From contig CAVZNV010000016.1 of NCBI GenBank assembly GCA_963776735.1, positions 1 through 64,000 of the forward strand: a stretch of DNA of 64,000 bases, written 5' to 3'. Positions 1 to 7,868 of this stretch are shown here, piece by piece. Both the position numbers and the translations under genes were made by a program. Position 1 is the first letter of the stretch. Every line of letters begins with the position of its first letter. The stretch is from PALSA-612 sp963776735 (GTDB taxonomy: Bacteria; Actinomycetota; Thermoleophilia; Gaiellales; Gaiellaceae). The notes under the pieces are model-generated. The model made no database searches and was not told the DNA's origin. It saw only the letters and a program-made list of their open reading frames with translations.

Positions 1-142
1 CCTCCGGCAGTCGTTCCGTCGCATCAGGCCGGACACCCGCGCGCCCGCTGACGCATCCCGGCCGGTTCTGCGCCGAGCCATCGCGATTCTGAGTCACGAC
101 ATGAGGCAGATGACCTTTCTCCGCGTCCCCAAGCGAACTCGC

Positions 143-188
143 CAAAAACTCAGCGAGAGCGGGTCCGGTTATCCGGACCCGCTCTCGC
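143..188 (-). terminator. Rho-independent terminator of the PD40 gene
   Basis: A perfect 16-bp inverted repeat (153-168 with 173-188) encloses a 4-base loop. On the minus strand it is followed by a run of five T (plus-strand A run 144-148). It lies 54 bases beyond the stop of the minus-strand gene ending at 242, so it should end that transcript. The hairpin is GC-rich and perfectly paired. Confidence 0.9.
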
Positions 189-241
189 GTCTCTCCGCGC
201 CAAGCGAACGGCGATTGCTGCGATGACCCGGCTGCCCCGAA

Positions 242-3154
242 TCAGGCAGGGCAGGTGTTGTTGTGGTTCGCCTTGTTGCCGCTCCCTGTCTGCGGGTTGT
301 TGCCCTGGCAGACGGCGTCGTGACCGGCCCTGTTGTTCCTGACGATCACACCTCCCGGCTTGTTGTTCTGCACGTTGAGGTCGTGGCTGACGATGTTGTT
401 GCCGACGTCGACCGGTGCGTTGTTGTTCTGGACGTTGAGGTCGTGAGCGATCATGTTGCCGGCCGAGCACCCGGCGGCCGTGTCGCCGATCAGGATCAGC
501 GCGCCGGTGCGGCTCGTGACGTTGAGGTCGTGGCTGACGCTGCTCGCGCAGACGCTGCTGCCCCCGGCCCCGGTCAGGTTCACGTCGTGCCCCACGCTGA
601 TCTGCTGCGCGATGAGCACACCGCCGGACTTCACGTTCACGTCGTGTGTTACAGAGCTGCCTGCCAGCAGATGGCAGACGGCGCCGGACGGGACAGTGAC
701 GTCTGTGCCAGTCCCGCTGTAGTAGCCGCTACAGCTGGTCGTGCCGGAGCCGAGCTTCTCCGCCGCCGTGTACTGAACAGTCGCCGAGCTCGAGTTACCG
801 GCCGCGTCCTTGGCCGTCACCGTGAACGAGTGCGGGCCGTTGGACGTGTCGAACGCCGCACCGTTCGCCACGGTGCCTGAGCAGGAGGCGAGGCCTGAGC
901 CGCCGTCGCTACAGGAGTAGGCGGCATTTACGACCTGACTCTGTGTGTACAGGGCTCCCGCTGCCGGCGTCGTGACTGATACCGCCGGCTTCGTCGTATC
1001 GAGCTTGACGTCTTGGGTCGTCGCCGCACTCGTGTTGCCGGCGCTGTCGGTGGCCGTGCAGCTGATCCGCGCGGCACCGTCCGCGGCAATGGAGAACGTC
1101 CCGGTGGCGGTCGGCGTGCCGATTCCGGCCGTGGTCAGCGTGAGCGAGCCGCAGTCGATCGCGGTGACGTTGCTGTCGCCTGCGTTCGTGTCGTCGGCTG
1201 TCACCGTTCCCTGCACCGGGCCTGTCACGAACCAGCCGTTCTGGCCGTCCGGAGTGCCGCTGTTCGGCGAGGTCAGCTTGACCGTCACGGCGGGCGGTGC
1301 CGTGTCCGTCGCGGGCGTGACGAGTGCAACCGCATAGTTGGAGAAATGCCCGGCGACGCCGTCGAAGCGAGCCGACACCGCCTGCGCCGGGTCCTGGGTC
1401 ACCTGCCCGTTCGGGTCGAGCAGGTCGGCGTCGACGCAGCCGTCGGACTGTGGCGTCTGTCCGGCCGCGCAGCGAGCGAACGCCTGGTAGACGGCGTTCG
1501 GGCCGTCGCCCTGAACCGCGGTCGTGGCGCTGCCATCAAGCATGCCGTTCACGAGCGCAGACTTGGTCGCGTCGTCCAGTTGCGACAGGTCGATCGTGAA
1601 GGTCAGTTGCGCATCCTGGTTTAGCGTCGGCACGGCAAACGCGAAGTTTTCGCCGGCAACCGGATCGATCGTCGCCGGGCTCCCGTCCGCCGCCAGACCC
1701 TGCTCCGGCGGCGTGTCGCCACTCGGCGTGATCGTGAACGCGACCGGCTGGTCGAACGCGCCGCTCGGGATGACGACGTGCATCGAAGCGGGGCCGCTCG
1801 AAAACGCCACGTCGGTCGACCCGTCGCCCGTCTGCGCGGACAGAGAGGTCGCACCACTCACCGCCAGCTGCACATAGCCCCCGGCTACCGCTTGTCCGAT
1901 GTCTACGGAGCCGGTGCTCGTGACGTTCATCTCCACGTTGCCGCCGACGGTGGCGAGATTGTTGAAGTTCACGCTGCCGGAGCTCGTGATCTCCGCGTCG
2001 ATTGTTCCGTCGACGCCCTGCAGGTTGGAGAACGAAACCGGCCCGCAGTTGCTGAGATTCATGGTCAAATTTCCTTGCACCGATGTGAGCTGGCTGATGC
2101 TCGGGTCGTTGCAGTCGGTGATTTCTACGTCGCCGGAGCCCGCGGGTTGTAGGCCCCAGCTAGGCTCGTCGTTGGTGTTGGAGTTGTCGGTGACCTGCGC
2201 CAGGTTGCTGCCGTCGGCGTTCATCGTCCAGATGTTGTACGTCTCCGTGACGCGGCTGCTCGCGAACGCGAGCTCGTTTCCGTCGGGCGACCAGGCAGGT
2301 TGTTTGTCACCGCTGTTGCTGTCGGACGGCGTGATCTGGACGGGGTTGCTGCCGTCGGGGTTCATCTCGAAGATGCGGAAGTTGCCGTCGGCGGCGATGC
2401 CTGTGAAGGCGATCCTGGTGCCGCCCGGCGACCAGGCCGGGTCGGCTGCGTAGCTGATCTCGGGTGTTGGGGTGATCGCGTGGTCGTTGCTGCCGTCCGA
2501 GTTCATGACGTGGACCTGGTAGGTCTGGCCGCCGTCGGTGCTGACGGTGTAGGCGATCTGCGACCCGTCAGGCGACCAGGTCGGGTGAAGGACCGTGTCG
2601 ATCGGGTAGTTCGTGAGCTGGTCGAAGCCGCTGCCGTCGGCCGCATCGGCCGTGCAGATCTGTTCGCCGGTGAGCGGGTTGGTGCACATGAACGCGAGCT
2701 TGCTGCCGTCCGGCGACCAGGCCGGGTAGGCGAAGGGCGTGCCGTTCACACTGCCGAAGTCGAGGCAGCGGTTGGCCACCTGGTAGGGGTTGCTGCCGTC
2801 GGCGTTCATGACCCCGATCGCCTGTTCGCAATGCGCCGGGCCGGGCCCGAACAGAGTCTCGAACAGAAATGTCGCCCAGGCGATCCTGGTGCCATCGGGC
2901 GAGTAGGCGGGGGTGGTTTCGCTGGTCTCGGACACGAGCGGCCCGCTCACGCTCGAGCCGTCCGGATTGACCGAGTAGATCGAGAAGCCGGAAGGAAGAC
3001 CGGGCGCGGGCCGGTTGCTTTCAAACGCGATCTTGCCGTTCGTGGGCGGCGCCGCCGCATGCGCGGGCAGCGCCGGCAGGGCAAGCGCGCAGACGACAAC
3101 GAGCGCGGCGAGCGCAATGCTAACGAGCCAGACGGCTCGGCTGGATGTGTTCAT
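242..3154 (-). CDS. Secreted PD40/TolB-like beta-propeller protein with C-terminal H-D-x-N-V repeats
   Basis: The product is about 970 aa. The start at 3154 is chosen because a strong AAGGAGGAGAG site precedes it, it is followed at once by an arginine-containing hydrophobic signal peptide ending near AHA, and it overlaps the upstream stop as ATGA. After the signal come at least five PD40 blades (S-P-D-G-x-x-I/L-A motifs, roughly residues 35-330), as in TolB and other WD40-like propellers. Next are a beta-rich region, an HYR/Big-like region (about residues 600-800) and a tail of repeated V-x-H-D-x-N-V units rich in Asn, Gly and Cys, reminiscent of right-handed beta-helix rungs. It is probably an exported or surface-attached binding protein. 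The ligand cannot be told from the sequence. It is transcribed with the 60-aa gene upstream and ended by the hairpin at 143-188. Confidence 0.85.
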   Translation of the reverse strand: MNTSSRAVWLVSIALAALVVVCALALPALPAHAAAPPTNGKIAFESNRPAPGLPSGFSIYSVNPDGSSVSGPLVSETSETTPAYSPDGTRIAWATFLFETLFGPGPAHCEQAIGVMNADGSNPYQVANRCLDFGSVNGTPFAYPAWSPDGSKLAFMCTNPLTGEQICTADAADGSGFDQLTNYPIDTVLHPTWSPDGSQIAYTVSTDGGQTYQVHVMNSDGSNDHAITPTPEISYAADPAWSPGGTRIAFTGIAADGNFRIFEMNPDGSNPVQITPSDSNSGDKQPAWSPDGNELAFASSRVTETYNIWTMNADGSNLAQVTDNSNTNDEPSWGLQPAGSGDVEITDCNDPSISQLTSVQGNLTMNLSNCGPVSFSNLQGVDGTIDAEITSSGSVNFNNLATVGGNVEMNVTSTGSVDIGQAVAGGYVQLAVSGATSLSAQTGDGSTDVAFSSGPASMHVVIPSGAFDQPVAFTITPSGDTPPEQGLAADGSPATIDPVAGENFAFAVPTLNQDAQLTFTIDLSQLDDATKSALVNGMLDGSATTAVQGDGPNAVYQAFARCAAGQTPQSDGCVDADLLDPNGQVTQDPAQAVSARFDGVAGHFSNYAVALVTPATDTAPPAVTVKLTSPNSGTPDGQNGWFVTGPVQGTVTADDTNAGDSNVTAIDCGSLTLTTAGIGTPTATGTFSIAADGAARISCTATDSAGNTSAATTQDVKLDTTKPAVSVTTPAAGALYTQSQVVNAAYSCSDGGSGLASCSGTVANGAAFDTSNGPHSFTVTAKDAAGNSSSATVQYTAAEKLGSGTTSCSGYYSGTGTDVTVPSGAVCHLLAGSSVTHDVNVKSGGVLIAQQISVGHDVNLTGAGGSSVCASSVSHDLNVTSRTGALILIGDTAAGCSAGNMIAHDLNVQNNNAPVDVGNNIVSHDLNVQNNKPGGVIVRNNRAGHDAVCQGNNPQTGSGNKANHNNTCPA

Positions 3155-3333
3155 CTCTCCTCCTTGGTTTCGAGGGCGATCGACTTCTCTCGGTGCGTCT
3201 CGAGGTCGGTCCCGTGCCTGATCAGCTCGGCGTGGGTGAGCATCTCGTCGAGGTGACGCTCGACCTCGGCGAGGAGTGCCTCTCCGTTCTCGGCAGTGAG
3301 GACGCGCCCGCAGACGCAGCGAAGCGTTTTCAT
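3151..3333 (-). CDS. Small DUF1059-like zinc-ribbon-type protein
   Basis: The product is 60 aa. The N-terminus M-K-T-L-R-C-x-C-G followed by a Glu-rich helix and a late H-x-x-x-M pattern resembles the short DUF1059-type proteins, in which two Cys and later His residues may bind metal. Its stop overlaps the start of the 970-aa PD40 gene (ATGA), so the two should be translationally coupled. The divergent regulator starts about 80 bases away, so 3334-3411 probably holds both promoters. The family call rests on a short pattern and the function is unknown. Confidence 0.6.
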   Translation of the reverse strand: MKTLRCVCGRVLTAENGEALLAEVERHLDEMLTHAELIRHGTDLETHREKSIALETKEER

Positions 3334-3411
3334 CGGGCCCAGGTTCGATCAATGCCGGTCGTACGTCATCGGCCAGTTGCGCCACTTCTCGTTCGGTTCG
3401 ACAATCCGGCC

Positions 3412-5907
3412 ATGCTCTTCGGGAGAGAGAGCGAGCTGCAGGCACTCGCGAGTCGGCTCGAGCGGGGAAGCCCCGTGGTCGTGCTTGGAGAGGCGGGGAT
3501 CGGCAAGACGGCCGCTGTGAGGGCGGCCGCCGACGCCGCCGGCGTAAGGCTGCGGGAAGGCGGAGCTCTGTCCACGCTCTCCTGGATGCCGTACTTCCCG
3601 TTGGAGCGCGCCTTCGGGCGCAAGCTAGGCGGCGGCGACCCCGCCTACGTCGCGCAAGAGGTCGATGAACTCCTCGGGCGGGAAACGTTGTTTCTCGACG
3701 ACCTGCACTGGGCGGACAGGGCAACGCGCGCGGTGCTGCCGTTGCTCGGCGCCGAGACCCGGATCGTCATGGCCGTGCGGCGGGAGGACTCAGGTACGCA
3801 GGATGCGCGCGACCTCGGGAAGGCGCTGGGCGCCGAGGTGCAGGCGCTCGAACCGATCGGGGATCGGGCGGCCGCAGAGTTGGTCGCCCGGGCCAGGCCG
3901 GGACTTCCCGAGGCCACGGCGCGGCGCATCGTGCGTCGAGCAGGCGGCAATCCACTATTGCTCGAGGAGCTCTCGGCCTCGGGTGACGCATCGGAAAGCC
4001 TGCGACTGTCGATCGCGGCGCGGCTGCGTCACCTCGATGCGGATGCGCGGTCGGCCCTCGGCGCGATTGCGCTGGCGGGACGACCGTTGCCCCGCCGCCT
4101 TGTCGGCCCTGCGGAGGAGTTGCTGGTGGAGGCCGGCTTCGCTCGGAGGGAAGGGGCCCGGACAGGCATCAGGCATGCCCTCCTCGCCGACGCCGCGATC
4201 TCAGTTCTTTCTGAGGAAGAACGAGCGGAGATCCACCGCCGCCTCGCGCGCGCGCTCCGCGAGCCCGGCGAGGCGGCACGTCATTACGCAGCGGCCGGTG
4301 AGCGCGCGGCGGCGCACGCAGCCGCGATGCGCGCCGCCGGCAGGGCGTCGACGCCGGGCGAGCGGGCCGAGCACCTTGCAGTCGCCGCGGCAAACGCCTC
4401 CCGGGCCAATGCGGACAGACTGGCCGTCGCTGCGGCTCGGGCACTGGTCGAGGCCGGGCGCTACTCATCCGCCGCCTCGACGCTCGGGCAGATCACCTCC
4501 GAGGATCCGGAAATGGTGGCCGAGACGGCCCTGCTTCGCTGGCGGACGCTCCACGCTCTCGGAGACCTCGAGGGCGCTCGGCGCGCGTGGCAGGTCGGTC
4601 TCGCACTGGTAGACGTCGTGCCGGCCAACCTTGGCGTCAGCTTGCGCGTGGAGCAGGCGGCCGTGACGATGACGCTCGACCGAGACCCGCAACTGGCGCT
4701 TGCCCAGGCCCGGGCGGCGGCGAAGCTGGCCTCGACCCACAACCTGCTCACGGCGAAAGCCCGCTACCTGCTGGGTCGGGCAGCGTTTACCGCCGGCGCA
4801 CCGGGGTGGCGGCCAAACCTCGAGCGGGCGCTGGACGAAGCGCGCACGGAGGGTGACGACGACCTCGTGCAGGCTGCGGGCGCGCTGCTCAGCTTCGGGT
4901 TGCTGATCAGCGGGCGGCTGCGTCGGGCGCGGACGGTCAACGAGTTGCTTGTCGACGAGGCGCGCGCGCTTCGGCTCACCGGCCGCGAGCGTCGTCTGCG
5001 CGCCAGTCTGGCCGGCATCGAGTGGCACGAGGGACGTTCAAGGCAAGCCGTCGACGACTGCGAGGCGCTGCTCGTGGAGCGGCTCGAGCTCGATGAGGCG
5101 TTCATCGTGCGTTTCTACCTCGGGCAGGCGCTGATCGAGCAGGCGCAGTACGAGCGCGCCCGCGAGACGGTCGAGGAGCTTCGAGCCCTCGCTCCGGCCG
5201 ACCGCGGCTCGCTCGAGCACGTGCTCTGGGTCGAGGCCGACCTCGAGCTCTGGAGCGGTCGCCCGCGACAGGCGCTGGCCGTGGCCGATCGCTGCCTCGA
5301 CGCACCGGCCCTGCCGAGTGAAGGGCCACACGTCTTCGTTCGCATTACCCGCAGCTGGGCCTGCCTCGAGCTCGGCATCGATCCTGGCCCGCCGGTGCTT
5401 CAACCGGTCTACGGCATGGGTGAGGCAATGCCGTTCGAAGAGAAGGCGCTCGCGGCGCTCGCCGGCGGGAACCACGCGGATGCCGCGGACCTGTTCAGCG
5501 AGGCAGCCCGGCTGTGGCGCGGGCGGCACGCCCGCGGCGAGATCCGCGCGCTCTTCGGCAGAGGCGAGGCGCTCCGTCTCGCCGGAGACCTCGACCGTGC
5601 ACGGCACGCACTGACGGCGGCAGAACGTACCGCCCAGCGACGACAGTGCCTTGCGCTCCTGGCGAGGATCCGCCGCTCGCTGCGGTTGGCCGGTGCCCGC
5701 CGCGCGGCCGCACGGACGCACCGCGGGGCGCTGACCGGCCGCGAGCAGGAGGTGTTCGAGCTCGTGGCTGCCGGTCTCAGCAACGCCGAGATCGGCCGCC
5801 GGCTCGGAATCGGACGATCAACGGTGAAACGACTGATCGCATCGGGATCGCACAAGCTCGGCACCCGCTCACGGCTGCAGGCGGCCGCCCTCGCCGCCCG
5901 CGAATGA
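3412..5907 (+). CDS. LuxR-family ATPase regulator (MalT/LAL type)
   Basis: The product is about 831 aa. The N-terminal AAA/NACHT-like module has a Walker A G-E-A-G-I-G-K-T at residues 26-33 and a Walker B-like F-L-D-D-L-H-W near residue 93. It is followed by a long alpha-helical TPR-like region. The C-terminal LuxR-type HTH contains L-T-G-R-E-Q-E-V, G-L-S-N-A-E-I and V-K-R-L-I. This is the plan of large ATP-dependent LuxR regulators (LAL/MalT class), which switch on promoters after ligand and ATP binding. The start at 3412 gives the N-terminus M-L-F-G-R-E typical of the class. An ATG at 3352 is in frame but would leave only 18 bases to the divergent gene. The stop overlaps the next regulator (ATGA). 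Confidence 0.85.
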   Translation: MLFGRESELQALASRLERGSPVVVLGEAGIGKTAAVRAAADAAGVRLREGGALSTLSWMPYFPLERAFGRKLGGGDPAYVAQEVDELLGRETLFLDDLHWADRATRAVLPLLGAETRIVMAVRREDSGTQDARDLGKALGAEVQALEPIGDRAAAELVARARPGLPEATARRIVRRAGGNPLLLEELSASGDASESLRLSIAARLRHLDADARSALGAIALAGRPLPRRLVGPAEELLVEAGFARREGARTGIRHALLADAAISVLSEEERAEIHRRLARALREPGEAARHYAAAGERAAAHAAAMRAAGRASTPGERAEHLAVAAANASRANADRLAVAAARALVEAGRYSSAASTLGQITSEDPEMVAETALLRWRTLHALGDLEGARRAWQVGLALVDVVPANLGVSLRVEQAAVTMTLDRDPQLALAQARAAAKLASTHNLLTAKARYLLGRAAFTAGAPGWRPNLERALDEARTEGDDDLVQAAGALLSFGLLISGRLRRARTVNELLVDEARALRLTGRERRLRASLAGIEWHEGRSRQAVDDCEALLVERLELDEAFIVRFYLGQALIEQAQYERARETVEELRALAPADRGSLEHVLWVEADLELWSGRPRQALAVADRCLDAPALPSEGPHVFVRITRSWACLELGIDPGPPVLQPVYGMGEAMPFEEKALAALAGGNHADAADLFSEAARLWRGRHARGEIRALFGRGEALRLAGDLDRARHALTAAERTAQRRQCLALLARIRRSLRLAGARRAAARTHRGALTGREQEVFELVAAGLSNAEIGRRLGIGRSTVKRLIASGSHKLGTRSRLQAAALAARE

Positions 5908-6404
5908 AGCCGCTCGTCGTCGTCGAGGGCCCAAGACAGGCGTTTGCGATCGCCCTCGCCGAGGTTCGTGACTCGGGCTGGGCGGTCTTCGACGGCTGGA
6001 CTGCGCCCAGCGATACGCGGCGTGTCTGCTCGGGAACCGTCGCCTCGGCGGAAGACGCAGCCGCGGCCCTCCTCGCAGCTGTAGCCGGGGCGGGCCTCGT
6101 CATTCACGCTCGCGCCGAGCGGCCCGTGATCGACAGGCTCTGCGACGACCTGCGACGGATCGGTCGAGTCGATCACCGCATCGGAGACGTACCGGCGCGG
6201 CCGACGCTGACCAAAGAGGAGCGAGCGATAGTCGATCTCCTACTGGAGGGCCGTTCGCTGGCCGAGACGGCCCGCCAGTTGAATCTAGCTCGACGCACGG
6301 CTGACCGCCGCCTCGCCTCCGTCCGGACCAAGCTTGGCGTGGAAACCACGGCGGAAGCACTGGCGGAAGTTGCTCGTGTCTGCCGCAGTCGGTCGTCACG
6401 GTGA
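5904..6404 (+). CDS. Small LuxR-type HTH protein
   Basis: The product is 166 aa. The N-terminal 100 residues have no recognised domain (alternating beta/alpha, Ala-rich, perhaps a degenerate receiver-like fold). The C-terminal 65 residues form a LuxR-like HTH with L-T-K-E-E-R-A-I-V, S-L-A-E-T-A-R-Q-L and R-T-A-D-R-R-L-A-S-V-R-T-K-L-G. The start overlaps the stop of the 831-aa regulator, so the two are probably made together and may act on the same targets, possibly the divergent PD40 operon. There is no phospho-acceptor signature that would make it a normal response regulator. Confidence 0.75.
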   Translation: MKPLVVVEGPRQAFAIALAEVRDSGWAVFDGWTAPSDTRRVCSGTVASAEDAAAALLAAVAGAGLVIHARAERPVIDRLCDDLRRIGRVDHRIGDVPARPTLTKEERAIVDLLLEGRSLAETARQLNLARRTADRRLASVRTKLGVETTAEALAEVARVCRSRSSR

Positions 6405-6696
6405 CGGAGCGACCGAGCGGGGATTGCCTAGCGCGCCGGTCGACCGCGCGCCCGGACAATTCGCTCCGACAAGGGATTGAACATCCGCAGACTGATCACG
6501 TCTGCTTCCTCAGGGCCCGGGGGTCGCGCCTGGTGAGTGAAGGGTCACAAGCAAGCCACGCTCCGATTGTGGAACCTCAAAGCTCACCACGAACGCGCCC
6601 CGGTCGAGTGTTTTCCCAAACAGAACTCTGGACTCTGCTCGCGTAAATGGGCGATCTGGCAAGCCCGAATTGTCGCCTCCCCTATGGAGCGAAAGC

Positions 6697-7830
6697 TCAC
6701 GCGGCTTGGTCGAATGGGAACCCGGCGGCGGCGGCAATGGCTTTGGCCCGCAGGAGACGGGTATTAGCCTCCCGTGTGCGCCAGTCGCACTCGAGCAGAA
6801 TGTCGAGGTGTCTCCCACGTTGAGCAAGCAGACTCCAGCTGACGTGGAAGCTGCGAAGTTGCTGTTGAAACTTAATGGGATCCACGACCATGATATGAGT
6901 CGGCACGTTTTCGACATTCCTGTAGTAGAGGTCATCTGCCGCCGGGAGGCCGGCGCCGAAGCGGAGACAGGCGAGGCGGTAGTCTACGAGCGCCAGCACG
7001 TTGTCGTAACGGACGTGGACACTCTGTGTTCGCTCCGGAGTCGCAAGCCCCCGAGCGGGATGAGAGTGATCGCTTGGGTCATAGAGCGGATCGGAAGCAG
7101 CTCCGGCGGCAAAGAGCCGGCCGCGGAGCTCGTACTGCCTCCAGCCGCAGCCGTCGTCGATACAAGCCGCCGCGCCATCACGATCCCCAGCGTGGAGGGC
7201 ACATAGCAATCTCCCTGCCTTAAGCATTTGGCGCGACTCTTTCCAATCTTGTTGGGTTAGAGACAGATGTCTCAGCCAGGAATCGGCCTCCTCTCTGCGG
7301 TCAAGTCGCAGGCAGCAATTCAGTGCGTGCCACGCGAAACTGAATCGCGTCCACCCACGATCCCACCGGTGCCAGCCGCGCCCTAGATGCTCCAGGGCGG
7401 GCTCCCACGCACCCGAGCTGCACGCAATCATTCCTCGAATGAAGTCAAGGTCAGAAACGGGATGCACTGAGCGTGATGCAAGTTCCTCCAGCTCAGCCAA
7501 ACTATCAAGCAATCTCGCTTTCTCCGGTCGCAGCTCCATCTGAATCTTGTAGCGGAGCTTTCGGCCGAGCCATTTCTCAAACGGTGCGGCATCCGTCGGG
7601 ACATCGCTAAGTGCTATCAGCGCCAACCCGAAGGCACGCTCGAAATCGCCCACCATCACCCACGACTCAGCTTCCCAGACGAGAGATGCGAAAGCGGCCG
7701 CCCGATCACCGAGCGTCTGTGCCGTTTCTCGGCGTCGTGCCCACGTCAAGGCTGCTGCCTCCTCTACACCCTCTCTATAGAGACGCTGCGCCTCTCGCTC
7801 GAGGACAGCCAGATTGTCGAAAACGCCCAC
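6697..7830 (-). CDS. Helical (TPR-like) protein of the Hsp90-TIR cassette, unknown function
   Basis: The product is 377 aa, starting at a GTG behind a GAGGG motif. It is rich in Ala, Leu, Arg and Trp, with a repeated two-helix pattern over most of its length (for example residues 20-80 and 110-200) that suggests TPR-like or alpha-solenoid folding. No signal peptide, transmembrane segment or catalytic motif is seen. It follows the Hsp90-like gene after 38 bases on the same strand and shares its lower GC (a line counted at 7501-7560 is 50% GC). The two probably form an operon and came in together. A role as sensor, adaptor or client-binding partner is inference. I do not recognise the family. 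Confidence 0.7.
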   Translation of the reverse strand: MGVFDNLAVLEREAQRLYREGVEEAAALTWARRRETAQTLGDRAAAFASLVWEAESWVMVGDFERAFGLALIALSDVPTDAAPFEKWLGRKLRYKIQMELRPEKARLLDSLAELEELASRSVHPVSDLDFIRGMIACSSGAWEPALEHLGRGWHRWDRGWTRFSFAWHALNCCLRLDRREEADSWLRHLSLTQQDWKESRQMLKAGRLLCALHAGDRDGAAACIDDGCGWRQYELRGRLFAAGAASDPLYDPSDHSHPARGLATPERTQSVHVRYDNVLALVDYRLACLRFGAGLPAADDLYYRNVENVPTHIMVVDPIKFQQQLRSFHVSWSLLAQRGRHLDILLECDWRTREANTRLLRAKAIAAAAGFPFDQAA

Positions 7831-7868
7831 AAGCCCTCAGTCGCGGTGTGAAGCAGCCTAACTAACAG

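Noticed and set aside
320..660. Repeated GTTGAGGTCGTG-like units that could be mistaken for a CRISPR array or direct repeats
   Set aside because: The repeats are degenerate, in frame and encode the H-D-x-N-V peptide repeats of the PD40 protein; spacers are not of uniform length and no cas gene is near.
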